A stretch of DNA of 64,000 nt from Carnobacterium divergens DSM 20623. Its GTDB lineage: Bacteria > Bacillota > Bacilli > Lactobacillales > Carnobacteriaceae. Under the pieces are notes generated by a model. That model ran no database searches. It was not told the origin of the DNA and saw only the letters and a list, made by a program, of their open reading frames with translations. The translations under genes and the position numbers were made by a program. Below are positions 38,484 to 48,178 of this stretch, piece after piece (within the stretch, counting starts at the first letter, position 1; each line of letters starts with the position of its first letter). The stretch is taken from contig NZ_JQLO01000001.1 in NCBI RefSeq assembly GCF_000744255.1, positions 1,674,001 through 1,738,000 of the forward strand, in the 5' to 3' direction.

Positions 38484-40055
38484 TTACTGGTCCGTATCTT
38501 TAATTAAAATACTACCAGTAGTTGTTGATAATTTTACAACCAACGTATCTTCATTTGCCACACGTCTAAATTCTAGCAATTGATTTGTGCGATCTTTTTT
38601 CTCTTTGATTACTTCAACGTTTTCTAAACGATTTTGAATTGAACCTAAATTGCTCTTCGCATTGCCTTCAATGCTGATTGCTCTTGGCAAAGCAACTTTA
38701 ACTGTTCCATTTACAGAACTGGCTTCAAGACGTTTTAGTTCCTCTCCTGATAACGTTACTTTGATAGCTCCGTTAACTGTTGATAAATTGCCACTTTTTA
38801 CATCTCCGCGCGTAACTATCTCACCATTGATACTGTGTACTAGTAAATCACGAACACTACTATCAACTACAGAAACATTGCCATTAACACCTTCTGTTTC
38901 AAGCATCGTAGCTGTCAAACGATCAAATGTAATATTACCATTTGTACATTTAACATAGATGTCTTTACCTTCAAATTCTTCAAACTTTACATTCCCATTT
39001 AATAATTTCAACGCTGTATGGTCGTAGGTTCTTTCTGGTAGATAGAAAACTAAATCACAACGAATGCGTTTATTTGGTACATGGAAGAGTAAACTCTCAT
39101 CATTGACTTCAATTGTGCTTCTTTCTAAGAATGCTTCAAAGGGATTTTCAACATCCATTTTTCCATAAATTTTAATAGATGCTTCAACTTTGATGTCTTG
39201 ACTATCCCAGTTTTTAAAGACTACATCGCCATTTGCTACTTTAACATCAATGATAGAAGCTGCACTTTCTGGATAGTTAAATTCATGATCAAACTTCGTA
39301 GCTGCAATTCCTGGTACGCGAATATTCACGTCTTTCCAGTCAATATTTTCCATCACGGTATTAAAGGTGTCTTTCATAAATTTACCAAATTGTGTACTAG
39401 CTTCAGTTACTTTTTCACCTACTTGATTCATTGTTTCAGTAGCGGATTCTTTCCAATCATCTGGCAATTCAAATTTGTCAGTAATTGTTTTTTTATGTGT
39501 TCCCCACTGTTTTCTTTTAATATTTTTAAGTTTATCTTCAAGAATCGTTTTTTCTTCTTCTAGTGATGTTGCTTCTTCTTCTAATGCTGTAATTTCATCT
39601 TCGAGGATAGTCATTCTTGCTTGATCTGCTTCAGTCAATGTTTCTAATTCTTCTTTTGTTTCTATGACCATCATTTCTTCTTTTTTCAATTTAATTTGAT
39701 CGGTCAATTCTTTAATTGTTTGATTCGTTTGATCTAGCTCTACTGAATATCCAGAGGCTTCATTTGCCAACTCTTCGAGAATTGCTTCTAATCGTTCGTG
39801 ATCTTCCTTTTGTTCTTTTTCTAAACGTGCACGCCCTTCTTCTACTGATTCAGCTGCATCAGATAACACTGGTTCAGGGTTTTCTATTTTTGCTTCTGGT
39901 TCAGTTGGTGGAATTGGTTTTTGAACATTTGACTGATCTTTTTTCACCGCTTCTTTGCCTTCTCTTTTAGCTGCACTTTCCAATAAGACTAATGCTTCTT
40001 CTGTTGAGATGATTCCTTGTTTCACTAATTCTAAAATTCTTTCTCTTTCTTTCAT
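38484..40055 (-). CDS. liaX: LiaX-like envelope-stress protein (DUF4097 with coiled coil)
   Basis: A 523-residue protein from MKERERILELVKQG, with AAGGAGG 8 bases upstream. The N-terminal 40 residues form a short helical module (LVKQGIISTEEALVLLESA) found at the start of YvlB-type proteins. Residues of about 75-185 are a long Glu/Lys-rich coiled coil. The C-terminal half is the DUF4097 repetitive beta domain (repeats such as LLNGNVKFEEFEGKDIYV and SVNGTVKVALPRA). No signal peptide is seen. Length, layout and following genes match enterococcal LiaX, which senses daptomycin and antimicrobial peptides at the surface and restrains the stress response. The LiaFSR regulators are not in this window. 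Confidence 0.88.
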   Translation of the reverse strand: MKERERILELVKQGIISTEEALVLLESAAKREGKEAVKKDQSNVQKPIPPTEPEAKIENPEPVLSDAAESVEEGRARLEKEQKEDHERLEAILEELANEASGYSVELDQTNQTIKELTDQIKLKKEEMMVIETKEELETLTEADQARMTILEDEITALEEEATSLEEEKTILEDKLKNIKRKQWGTHKKTITDKFELPDDWKESATETMNQVGEKVTEASTQFGKFMKDTFNTVMENIDWKDVNIRVPGIAATKFDHEFNYPESAASIIDVKVANGDVVFKNWDSQDIKVEASIKIYGKMDVENPFEAFLERSTIEVNDESLLFHVPNKRIRCDLVFYLPERTYDHTALKLLNGNVKFEEFEGKDIYVKCTNGNITFDRLTATMLETEGVNGNVSVVDSSVRDLLVHSINGEIVTRGDVKSGNLSTVNGAIKVTLSGEELKRLEASSVNGTVKVALPRAISIEGNAKSNLGSIQNRLENVEVIKEKKDRTNQLLEFRRVANEDTLVVKLSTTTGSILIKDTDQ

Positions 40056-40146
40056 GTTGATTTCCTCCTTCATTCTTTCCTATCTATTTATCATTTGCGG
40101 ACGATTGAAATACTGATGCAAGATTCATTTGTCTTGCTATACTCAT

Positions 40147-40175
40147 ATTATGCCTTTCTTTTGGTAAATTGTCAT
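40147..40175 (-). promoter_or_regulatory. Probable promoter of liaXYZ
   Basis: The minus strand reads ATGACA, 17 bases, CATAAT (40170-40175 and 40147-40152). The leader of about 85 bases contains a perfect GCAAGA/TCTTGC hairpin near 40124-40143. A LiaR operator probably overlaps or precedes the promoter, but I could not identify one with confidence. The remaining 40176-40328 stretch is AT-rich and shows no gene. Confidence 0.55.
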
Positions 40176-40328
40176 AGGACTTAAGAACGATTTATCATTC
40201 AACACATAGTCTGAACTTCTATTATTTAACCTTTTCTACACTAATTAGTTTACCATTTTACCTTTAAAAAATAAAAAATTCAGTTTATAAATGAAAGAAC
40301 TCTTCATTTGCGAATACTCTTAATACAA

Positions 40329-40368
40329 CAAAAAAACTTCTTTAAAGCTACAAAGGCTTTAAAGAAGT
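40329..40368 (-). terminator. Rho-independent terminator of uvrA
   Basis: A perfect 13-bp stem (ACTTCTTTAAAGC with its complement, 40336-40348/40356-40368), followed by a T run on the minus strand. Confidence 0.9.
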
Positions 40369-40375
40369 CTCTTGA

Positions 40376-43219
40376 TTAATTTTTCATACGAGCTTTGTCT
40401 CGTTCTAAAATTGCTGCTAAATACTTTCCAGTATAGCTTTCTTTTACTTTAATGACCTCTTCAGGAGTTCCCTTAGCAACTAATGTTCCACCACCAGCAC
40501 CACCTTCTGGGCCCAAATCAATCAAGTAATCTGCTGTTTTAATAACATCTAAGTTATGTTCGATTACAAGCACCGTATTACCTGATTCAACTAAGCGGTT
40601 CAAGACGACTAAAAGACGCGCGATATCATCGGTGTGTAACCCTGTTGTTGGTTCATCTAAAATATAGAAGCTTTTGCCATTTGATTTTTTATGCAATTCA
40701 CTGGCAAGTTTCATTCGTTGTGCTTCCCCACCCGAAAGCGTCGTTGCAGGCTGCCCCAAAGTAACATAACCTAACCCAACATCTACAATTGTTGCTAGTT
40801 TACGATGGATTTTTGGAATATGCTCAAAAAATTTCACCGCTTCTTCAACTGTCATATTTAAAATTTCAGAGATATTCTTGCCTTTGTAGTGAACTTCTAA
40901 CGTTTCAGAGTTGTATCTTGTTCCATGACAAACTTCACAGGGAACATAAACGTCTGGTAAAAAGTGCATCTCAATTTTTAAAATCCCATCTCCACGACAA
41001 GCCTCACAGCGGCCACCTTTTACATTAAAACTAAAACGTCCTTTTTTATAGCCCCGAATTTTAGCTTCATTCGTTTGTGCAAATAAATCACGAATATCAT
41101 CAAATACACTTGTATAAGTCGCTGGATTACTTCTTGGCGTACGCCCGATTGGACTTTGATCGATATCAATTACTTTTTCTAGCTCTTCATAGCCTGTTAT
41201 TTTTTTGAACTTACCTGGTTTCGCTTTTGTTCGTGTCAGCTCTTTTGACAAAGCCTTCTTCAAAATACTATTTACTAGTGTACTTTTTCCTGATCCTGAC
41301 ACACCAGTAACCGCAACAAAACGACCAATTGGAAAGTCAACGGTTAAGTTTTTCAAGTTATTTTCCGTAGCGCCAGTAACTCGTATTTTCCCTTTATTTT
41401 CTTTCCGTCTTTTTTCTGGGATCGGAATAAATTTCTTACCAGATAAATACTCACCTGTTAAAGAATTGGGGTTTCTTTCGACTTCTGCTGGTGTCCCGGC
41501 AGCCATAATCTCCCCACCACGTTCTCCAGCACCAGGACCGATATCAATTAAATAGTCTGCTTCACGCATTGTATCTTCATCATGTTCTACAACAATTAGT
41601 GTATTCCCTAAATCTCGCATTTTTTTCAAGGAACCAATCAAGCGATCGTTGTCCCGTTGGTGTAGACCAATAGAGGGTTCATCAAGAATATAAAGAACAC
41701 CTGACAAATTTGAGCCAATTTGTGTAGCCAACCGGATCCTTTGAGCTTCTCCACCAGATAATGTGCCCGCGGTTCTACTTAACGTTAAATAGTCTAATCC
41801 GACATTTTCCAGAAATCTTAATCGTGAATGAACTTCTTTCAAGATGGGTTTTGCAATCATTTCTTCTTGATTGGACAATGTTAAATGGTCAAAGAATTCA
41901 ACAGCATCTCCAATTGCGTATTCACAAACTTGTCCGATATCCGTTCCATTGACTTTAACAGACAACGCTTGGCGATTTAAACGATAACCGTTACAAGTTT
42001 GACAAGGCAACTCTGTCATATAGGTACGCATTTGCTCCCTTGTAAAATCACTATTGGTTTCATCATGTCTTCGAGAGATATTGCGAACAACGCCTTCAAA
42101 AGGAACATCCACGTCACGAATCCCACCAAAATCATTTTCATAATGGAAGTGAAATAACTTACCATCTGAACCATTCAGAATCAACTCTTTTGCTGATTCT
42201 GGCAATTTTTCAAAAGGTGTGTCTAAATCAATTTTGAAATGAAGACAGGCTTGTTCTAGCATTTGAGGGTAATAATTAGAACTAATTGGATTCCAAGGAG
42301 CAATTGCACCTTCTCTAAGTGTTTTCTTTTTATCGGGAATAACTAAATCCAAATCAACTTCTAATTTCATTCCTAAGCCATCACATTCTGGGCAAGCTCC
42401 AAATGGTGCGTTAAAAGAGAATAAACGAGGCTCTAATTCTCCAACTGTAAAGCCACAATAAGGACATGCGTAGTGTTCACTAAATAAAATTTCTTCTTTG
42501 CCTATCACGTCTGCAACGGCGTAGCCTTCTGCCAAACGCAATGCTGCTTCAAATGAATCAAATAAACGTGAACGAATGCCTTCTTTAACAACAATACGGT
42601 CAATGACAATATCAATATCATGTTTTTTGGTTTTTTCAAGCTCGATTTCATCAGAGATATCATACATTTCTTTATCGACACGAAGACGAACATAACCTTC
42701 TCGTTTAATCATATCGAATACTTTTTTATGTTGTCCTTTTTTTCCTACAACAACAGGAGCTAATATTTGAATCTTTGTTTTTTCAGGTAGCTCTAACACA
42801 CGATCAACCATCTGTTCAACGGTTTGACTAGTAATCTCGGTTCCATCATTTGGACAAATCGGATGCCCTACTCGAGCATAAAGTAAACGAAGATAATCGT
42901 TGATTTCAGTGACTGTTCCAACAGTCGAACGCGGATTTCGACTAGTGGTTTTTTGATCGATTGAAATAGCCGGGCTCAATCCATCAATGCTATCTACATC
43001 TGGTTTATCCATTTGGCCTAAAAATTGTCGTGCATATGCAGATAAGCTTTCAACATAGCGTCTTTGTCCTTCTGCATACAAAGTATCAAATGCCAGTGAG
43101 CTTTTTCCAGATCCTGAAAGGCCAGTTAGAACGACTAGCTTATCACGAGGAATCGTAACGTCAATGTTTTTTAAATTATGAGAACGTGCGCCATGAACGG
43201 TAATTTTATCATTTGCCAT
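40376..43219 (-). CDS. uvrA: Excinuclease ABC subunit A
   Basis: DNA-damage recognition ATPase of nucleotide excision repair. The 947 residues hold two ABC modules: Walker A motifs [13 protein letters not shown] and [13 protein letters not shown], two LSGGEAQR signatures, Walker [11 protein letters not shown] and [10 protein letters not shown]. Two zinc-finger regions are seen, CPYCGF with CPECDG, and CEACRGDG with CEVCHG. The start follows AGGAAGT. In most Firmicutes uvrB lies directly upstream; here the upstream neighbour is an HD-domain gene with a terminator, so uvrA appears to be transcribed alone. UvrB must be encoded elsewhere for the pathway to work. Confidence 0.97.
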   Translation of the reverse strand: MANDKITVHGARSHNLKNIDVTIPRDKLVVLTGLSGSGKSSLAFDTLYAEGQRRYVESLSAYARQFLGQMDKPDVDSIDGLSPAISIDQKTTSRNPRSTVGTVTEINDYLRLLYARVGHPICPNDGTEITSQTVEQMVDRVLELPEKTKIQILAPVVVGKKGQHKKVFDMIKREGYVRLRVDKEMYDISDEIELEKTKKHDIDIVIDRIVVKEGIRSRLFDSFEAALRLAEGYAVADVIGKEEILFSEHYACPYCGFTVGELEPRLFSFNAPFGACPECDGLGMKLEVDLDLVIPDKKKTLREGAIAPWNPISSNYYPQMLEQACLHFKIDLDTPFEKLPESAKELILNGSDGKLFHFHYENDFGGIRDVDVPFEGVVRNISRRHDETNSDFTREQMRTYMTELPCQTCNGYRLNRQALSVKVNGTDIGQVCEYAIGDAVEFFDHLTLSNQEEMIAKPILKEVHSRLRFLENVGLDYLTLSRTAGTLSGGEAQRIRLATQIGSNLSGVLYILDEPSIGLHQRDNDRLIGSLKKMRDLGNTLIVVEHDEDTMREADYLIDIGPGAGERGGEIMAAGTPAEVERNPNSLTGEYLSGKKFIPIPEKRRKENKGKIRVTGATENNLKNLTVDFPIGRFVAVTGVSGSGKSTLVNSILKKALSKELTRTKAKPGKFKKITGYEELEKVIDIDQSPIGRTPRSNPATYTSVFDDIRDLFAQTNEAKIRGYKKGRFSFNVKGGRCEACRGDGILKIEMHFLPDVYVPCEVCHGTRYNSETLEVHYKGKNISEILNMTVEEAVKFFEHIPKIHRKLATIVDVGLGYVTLGQPATTLSGGEAQRMKLASELHKKSNGKSFYILDEPTTGLHTDDIARLLVVLNRLVESGNTVLVIEHNLDVIKTADYLIDLGPEGGAGGGTLVAKGTPEEVIKVKESYTGKYLAAILERDKARMKN

Positions 43220-43271
43220 TTGTTTACTTCCTTTGTTTTTTATTTAAGTTTTTTTGGAAAAATTTGTTCAT

Positions 43272-43302
43272 AAAAAATAGGAAGCTTTAGACTTCCTATT
43301 TT
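43272..43302 (-). terminator. Rho-independent terminator of the HD-domain gene
   Basis: AAAATAGGAAG pairs with CTTCCTATTTT around a 7-base loop, with flanking A and T runs. Confidence 0.8.
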
Positions 43303-43349
43303 AGTTACTTCTATCATATCACAAAACAATTCATTTAGGGAACGTTTGT

Positions 43350-43991
43350 TCATAATTTTGTTTTATTTAAAATTCTTTTTGATATTTTTTGGAGCTGCTC
43401 TTGATTCGTAAAATTGCCACTCAACAAATCTGGGAGTACTTCTTCTAAGAAATAGTTTACACTGGCTAAATGGTCAAATTCCAAAATTGTTTTCAATGAC
43501 TCTTCATAAATCTCTGTAAATACACTTTCTGGATTTCCTTTCTGAATCTCGCCAAATGATTCATATAATAAATCCACTTTATCTGCAACAGATAAAATTT
43601 GCCCTTCTAATGAGGAGTCTTTTCCTTCTTTTAAGCGTTCTAAATAGACAGTTTGAAACTCTTCAGGAATTTCCTTTTTCACAAAATTCTCCATCATTGA
43701 ATCTTCTACGTCAGCTAGCATTTCTCTTAACGCAGGCGTTGCATATTTGACTGGAGTCTTAATATCTCCGATAAACAACTCGGTATAATCATGATTCAAG
43801 GCTTTTTCATATAGCGAGCGCCAATTGATTTCTTGCCCTGCTTGCTCTTCTACAGTACCTAAAAATTGAGCAATTTGGGTTACTTTAAATGAATGTGACG
43901 CAACTGAATGATCTTCGTATTTAAACTTCCCTGGACACCGAATTATATTTTCTAAATCGCTTAAACTTTTAATGTATTGATGCATTCCCAT
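43350..43991 (-). CDS. HD-domain hydrolase, YfbR-like
   Basis: A 213-residue protein of the HD superfamily. The metal ligands are recognisable in EDHSVASHSFKV, the HD pair in ALNHDYTELFIGDI and the final Asp in VADKVDLLYESF. This spacing fits the YfbR/HDDC2-like 5'-deoxynucleotidase group, which removes phosphate from dNMPs. The start at 43991 has GGA about 10 bases upstream; GTG at 43997 and a later ATG are alternatives. It stands alone, upstream of uvrA. A role in nucleotide pool control is likely but unproven. Confidence 0.82.
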   Translation of the reverse strand: MGMHQYIKSLSDLENIIRCPGKFKYEDHSVASHSFKVTQIAQFLGTVEEQAGQEINWRSLYEKALNHDYTELFIGDIKTPVKYATPALREMLADVEDSMMENFVKKEIPEEFQTVYLERLKEGKDSSLEGQILSVADKVDLLYESFGEIQKGNPESVFTEIYEESLKTILEFDHLASVNYFLEEVLPDLLSGNFTNQEQLQKISKRILNKTKL

Positions 43992-44103
43992 TCTCACATC
44001 ATCCTTTCTTTTTGGTAAATTTTTATTATCCTATCATATTTTACTGATTCTGTATAGTTTCACTTATTTATCATAGCAAGTCTATCGACAAAATACCAAA
44101 AGG

Positions 44104-44128
44104 ACCACTCACTAAAATAAGTGAGTGA
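44104..44128 (-). terminator. Rho-independent terminator of the metal ATPase operon
   Basis: CACTCACT/AGTGAGTG stem followed on the minus strand by a GGTCCTTTT tract, 10 bases after the ATPase stop. Confidence 0.8.
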
Positions 44129-44138
44129 TCGAATTTGT

Positions 44139-46262
44139 TTATTTTTTGCCTAGTTTTCTCATCGGTAATAAAATAGTCAAACTAATTAACGTAACCAATA
44201 TTGTTGCACCCATATCAGCTAAAATCGCAAACCATAGTGTCAACCAGCCTGGAATGGTTAATAGCAAAGCAATTACTTTTAACCCTAAGGCAATCGAAAT
44301 GTTGATTCGAATAATTTTTTTCACTAATTTTGCAATTCGAATCGCATCTGGCAAGCGCCCTAAATGATCTTGCATCAAAACAACATCAGCTACTTCAATT
44401 GCGCTATCTGTTCCTTTACCCATCGCAATTCCTAAATCGCTTTTTACTAAGGCTGGTGAATCATTCACACCATCTCCAACCATTGCTGTAATCCCTTTTG
44501 TTGATAGTTCATCAATTAATTCAAGCTTTTGTTCTGGTAATAATGAACTATGAACTTCATCGATTCCTAGTTCATTTGCAACACTTTCTGCAATTTTTTC
44601 GTGATCGCCTGTGAGCATTACAACTTTTTTCATTCCTAATTGATGCAACTCTGAAATGATTTCTTTACTTTCATTTCTGATTTTGTCGGTTAAACCAAAG
44701 ATACCTAAAACTTCTGTTTCACTGGCTGTAATCACTAAGGTACGTCCATTTTCTTTAAAATATTCAATGTCTTTTTTGATTTCTTTTGTTAAAAGCTCTT
44801 CCGGTATTTGACGTTCATTTCCCAGGAAATAATGCTTCTCATTAATTTTACCAGTTAAACCACTACCTGCAACTGTTACCAAGTCTTCCACTTGTAACAA
44901 ACCAGCTTCTGGTTGTATTTGGTTTTCCAGAGTATATCCAACAATTGCTTTAGCAATTGGATGCATCGATTCTTGTTCCATTAAACGACTAATTTGATAA
45001 AATTCAGGACGATATACTTTGACATCACTCACAGCCAGTTTTCCTTCTGTTAAAGTTCCTGTTTTATCAAATGCAATTGTTTCTAAGCGACCAAGTGTTT
45101 CTAAATGATTGCCTCCTTTAATCAAAATACCAATGCGAGCTGATTTTGTAATACCTGCTACTAAAGCAATTGGAGAAGAAAGGACTAGTGCACATGGACA
45201 ACCGATAATTAAAACTGCCAAGCCTTCATATAACCATGGCATCCACTCAGCTCCTAAGAATAAAGGTGGAACAATCATTACGAGCACTGCTAGGAGCATA
45301 ATCAATGGTGTGTAATATTTAGCAAATTTGTTAATGAATAGCTCAGTTTGTGTTTTTGTTTCCTGTGCTTCATAAACTAAATTTAAAATTTTGGCTAATG
45401 CTGAGTCTTGATACGCTTTTGTTAACGTAATAAATAACGTTCCATCATTGTTAATGCTTCCGCCGAAAACCGTTGCATCGATTTGTTTTTCAACCGGGAC
45501 AGACTCTCCTGTAATGGCACTTTCATTGACAGAACTCGTCCCTTTAAGGACAATCCCATCAGAAGGAATTTGTTCACCAGCAACGACTTTTACCACATCT
45601 CCAATTGCTAATTGATCGATAGAAACTTTTTCTTCAATTCCATTTTTTACTCGCATTGCGAATTTAGGTTGTACATTCAAAAGGCTCTCCATTGATTTTC
45701 GAGCTTGCATCATTCCCAAGCCTTCAAGCCATTCGTTTACACCGAAAAGGATTGCAACCAAGGTTCCTTCTCGATACTCACCAATAGCAAACGCACCAAT
45801 TAATGCAATGGTCATTAAAGTATCAATGTTAAAGGTAAAACGTGTGAGATTTTTTGCTCCTTGTTTGAAAGTTGGCCATCCACTTAGAACGGTTGCTACA
45901 AAATACAAAGCTAGTGAAAAATAGGTTTGCCCATTATCTTCTACAAAAATTCCAATTAGTAGGAGAATAACTGAAATAATGACTTTTGTGATAACCATCT
46001 TCGTGTTACCATCTTCGTGATTATGCTCGTGATCTCCATGATTGCCTTCTTCTTGATTGTTTTTAACCGATGCTACTAATCGAGCATTTTCAGTTGCTAG
46101 TATTTTTTCAACAGCTTTTAAGTCTAAGTTTTCTGAAGCCACTAAAGTACTTGTTGTGTAGTTTAATTTCGCATCTGTCCCATTTTCTAAACGATTGATC
46201 TGGGTTTCTAACCTCAATGTGCAATCTGCACAATCTAATCCTTTGACTGGATATCTTTTCAT
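44139..46262 (-). CDS. zntA: Zinc/cadmium-transporting P1B-type ATPase
   Basis: A 707-residue heavy-metal efflux ATPase. The N-terminus has a metal-binding domain with DCADC, then a His/Asp-rich loop (GNHGDHEHNHEDGN). Eight membrane segments follow. The ion-site motif CPCALVLSSP, the phosphorylation motif DKTGTLTEG, the HP motif SMHPIAKA and the hinge MVGDGVNDSPAL are all present. CPC with a nearby DxG in the last helices (ILADMGATI) marks the Zn/Cd/Pb class (ZntA/CadA) rather than copper. The start at 46262 has AAGGG 8 bases upstream. It is preceded at 14 bases by an ArsR-type zinc sensor and is co-transcribed with it. Confidence 0.93.
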   Translation of the reverse strand: MKRYPVKGLDCADCTLRLETQINRLENGTDAKLNYTTSTLVASENLDLKAVEKILATENARLVASVKNNQEEGNHGDHEHNHEDGNTKMVITKVIISVILLLIGIFVEDNGQTYFSLALYFVATVLSGWPTFKQGAKNLTRFTFNIDTLMTIALIGAFAIGEYREGTLVAILFGVNEWLEGLGMMQARKSMESLLNVQPKFAMRVKNGIEEKVSIDQLAIGDVVKVVAGEQIPSDGIVLKGTSSVNESAITGESVPVEKQIDATVFGGSINNDGTLFITLTKAYQDSALAKILNLVYEAQETKTQTELFINKFAKYYTPLIMLLAVLVMIVPPLFLGAEWMPWLYEGLAVLIIGCPCALVLSSPIALVAGITKSARIGILIKGGNHLETLGRLETIAFDKTGTLTEGKLAVSDVKVYRPEFYQISRLMEQESMHPIAKAIVGYTLENQIQPEAGLLQVEDLVTVAGSGLTGKINEKHYFLGNERQIPEELLTKEIKKDIEYFKENGRTLVITASETEVLGIFGLTDKIRNESKEIISELHQLGMKKVVMLTGDHEKIAESVANELGIDEVHSSLLPEQKLELIDELSTKGITAMVGDGVNDSPALVKSDLGIAMGKGTDSAIEVADVVLMQDHLGRLPDAIRIAKLVKKIIRINISIALGLKVIALLLTIPGWLTLWFAILADMGATILVTLISLTILLPMRKLGKK

Positions 46263-46276
46263 CTTCCTCACCCTTT

Positions 46277-46585
46277 CTATTGAATATGTTTGGTATGTTT
46301 TACTGCTTGAGTTAGTAGGTCTAATACGTGCTCATCATCTTGACTGTAGTAAATTGTTTTGCCTTCACGTCTTGATTTGACCAAATTAGCTGTTCTCAGA
46401 GTTCTAAGTTGATGTGAAACAGCTGATTGTTCCATTCCTAAACATTGGGCAATCGCTCCTACATTAAGTTCTTGCTTTTCTAATAAGTATAAAATTGAAA
46501 TTCGAGTAGGATCACTCAATACTTTGAAAATTTGACTTACGCGTTGAATCGTTTGATCCGTTAATTTTTTATTTTCAAAAGTCAT
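46277..46585 (-). CDS. czrA: ArsR-family metal-sensing repressor (CzrA/SmtB-like zinc sensor)
   Basis: A 102-residue winged-HTH repressor with the recognition helix in MEQSAVSHQLRTLRTANLV. The C-terminal helix contains D-x-H-x10-H-x2-H (DEHVLDLLTQAVKHTKH), the alpha-5 zinc site of CzrA and SmtB. The N-terminus has no Cys, so the alpha-3N cadmium/lead site of CadC is absent. The sensor should therefore answer zinc or cobalt first. Its promoter carries three direct repeats (46600-46641). It precedes the P1B ATPase, which it should repress until metal binds. Confidence 0.93.
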   Translation of the reverse strand: MTFENKKLTDQTIQRVSQIFKVLSDPTRISILYLLEKQELNVGAIAQCLGMEQSAVSHQLRTLRTANLVKSRREGKTIYYSQDDEHVLDLLTQAVKHTKHIQ

Positions 46586-46599
46586 TTATTTCCCTCTTT

Positions 46600-46659
46600 T
46601 CAAATGTTTGATTGTTCATATGTTTATATTATCATATGTTTATTTTTATTTCAAGTCAA
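46600..46659 (-). promoter_or_regulatory. Promoter and triple-repeat operator of the metal-resistance operon
   Basis: The minus strand reads TTGACT, 17 bases, TATGAT (46654-46659 and 46631-46636). Three 10-bp direct repeats follow at a 16-bp period: AAACATATGA (46632-46641), AAACATATGA (46616-46625) and AAACATTTGA (46600-46609). The first covers the -10. They are likely binding sites for the ArsR-type repressor, although classical CzrA operators are described as 12-2-12 inverted repeats. Confidence 0.7.
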
Positions 46660-46660
46660 A

Positions 46661-46700
46661 ACAAAAAAATGACAAAAGTTAAACTTGCTAACTTTTGCCA
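46661..46700 (-). terminator. Rho-independent terminator of the pst-phoU operon
   Basis: TGACAAAAGTTA pairs with TAACTTTTGCCA over at least 9 bp, followed on the minus strand by TTTTTTTG. Confidence 0.85.
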
Positions 46701-46706
46701 TTCATT

Positions 46707-47375
46707 TTATTTTTTATTTGTTGTATTTAATTCAGATACTTTTCCAGTAGAAAGGTAAACAATCCACTCACAAATATTGGTAACATAATCACCAATACGT
46801 TCTAAGTAACCTGCAACTAACATATAATCTGAAGCTCCCACAACGATTTCTGAGTTGGCTTTCATTTCTTCAATACAGCTTTTATAAATTTGCTTGAAGT
46901 ATAAATCAACTTCTCCATCCATTTTTGCGATTTTTTTGGCTTTCTTAGAATCATTTTTTACGTAAGCTTCTAAAACTTCCTCCACCATCACTTTTACTTT
47001 ATCTGCCATATCTGCAATTTCTGCTTCAATTTCAGGGATGCGTTTGTTTCCTTTTACTCGAATAGTTGATTTTGCAATACTTACTGCATGATCCGCCATT
47101 CTCTCTAAATCTGAGCTTGCCTTCATTACCGTTACAATAATTCTCAAATCTGTTGTAACCGGTTGTTGTAAAGCTATCATTTCAAAACTTCTTTTTTCTA
47201 AATCTAATTCACGTTCATTAATGAAATGGTCATTAGCAATAACCTCTTTTGCTAACTCTTTATCGTGATTGATAAAAGCTTTAACCGATTTATAGATGGC
47301 TTCATTTACCATCATGCCCATCTCAGAAAAACGCAAGTGTAAGTCATTTAATTCCTCTTCAAAAACTCGTCTCAC
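46707..47375 (-). CDS. phoU: Phosphate transport regulator PhoU
   Basis: A 222-residue all-helical protein with two PhoU repeats, each with the metal-binding E/D-rich pattern (SDLERMADHAVSIAKS and GYLERIGDYVTNICEW). It links the Pst transporter to the PhoR kinase and damps phosphate uptake and Pho signalling when phosphate is plentiful. Last gene of the pst operon, 26 bases after pstB. The start follows GGAGG. Confidence 0.96.
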   Translation of the reverse strand: MRRVFEEELNDLHLRFSEMGMMVNEAIYKSVKAFINHDKELAKEVIANDHFINERELDLEKRSFEMIALQQPVTTDLRIIVTVMKASSDLERMADHAVSIAKSTIRVKGNKRIPEIEAEIADMADKVKVMVEEVLEAYVKNDSKKAKKIAKMDGEVDLYFKQIYKSCIEEMKANSEIVVGASDYMLVAGYLERIGDYVTNICEWIVYLSTGKVSELNTTNKK

Positions 47376-47401
47376 GGATAATTCCTCCTCATTATTTTTA
47401 A

Positions 47402-48166
47402 TTAACCAAAGCGTCCAGAAATATAGTCATCGGTTTCTTTTTCGTGTGGATTTGTAAAGATTTGTCTTGTATCTCCAAATTCAATTAAATCTCCTTGTAA
47501 AAAGAATGCTGTCTTATCTGAAATACGTGACGCTTGTTGCATATTGTGGGTTACCATTATCATGGTATAATATTCTTTCAATTCTAGCAACATATTTTCA
47601 ATTTTCCCACTTGAAACGGGATCTAAAGCACTTGTTGGTTCATCTAATAGAATGACTTCTGGTTCTACTGCCAATACTCTTGCAATACACACACGCTGTT
47701 GCTGTCCACCAGATAATGAGAGCGCACTTTTATTCAGCTTATCCTTAACATCTTCCCAAACTGCCGCTTTTTTTAAACTCTCTTCTACAATAGCATCCAT
47801 CTTCGCTTTGTCCTTCATGCCTGCAATCTTTAACCCATAGGCAACATTGTCATAAATTGAGAATGGAAAAGGATTTGGCTGTTGAAAAACCATTCCAACT
47901 TGCTTTCTTAACTTAACCGTATCCATCTTAGGACCGTAGATATCTTCGCCTTTTAACAGCACCGTTCCATTGATTGTAACGTTTGGAATCAAATCATTCA
48001 TTCGATTTAAAGTTCTTAGATACGTTGATTTCCCGCAACCACTTGGACCAATCAAAGCAGTAATTCCCTTAGGTTCAAAATCTAATGAAATGCCTTTTAA
48101 GGCTTCATTTTTTCCATAGTATAAATGAACATTTCGTGACTCAATTACATAATTTTTTTCACTCAC
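47402..48166 (-). CDS. pstB2: Phosphate ABC transporter ATP-binding protein, second copy
   Basis: A 254-residue ABC ATPase that powers PstSCA. It has Walker [20 protein letters not shown], the Q loop [14 protein letters not shown], the signature [16 protein letters not shown], Walker [13 protein letters not shown] and the H loop MVTHNMQQA, all typical of PstB. It lies 12 bases after the other pstB. Tandem, diverged pstB genes are common in lactic acid bacteria and streptococci, and why both are kept is not clear. Confidence 0.95.
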   Translation of the reverse strand: MSEKNYVIESRNVHLYYGKNEALKGISLDFEPKGITALIGPSGCGKSTYLRTLNRMNDLIPNVTINGTVLLKGEDIYGPKMDTVKLRKQVGMVFQQPNPFPFSIYDNVAYGLKIAGMKDKAKMDAIVEESLKKAAVWEDVKDKLNKSALSLSGGQQQRVCIARVLAVEPEVILLDEPTSALDPVSSGKIENMLLELKEYYTMIMVTHNMQQASRISDKTAFFLQGDLIEFGDTRQIFTNPHEKETDDYISGRFG

Positions 48167-48178
48167 CTTTGATTCCTC

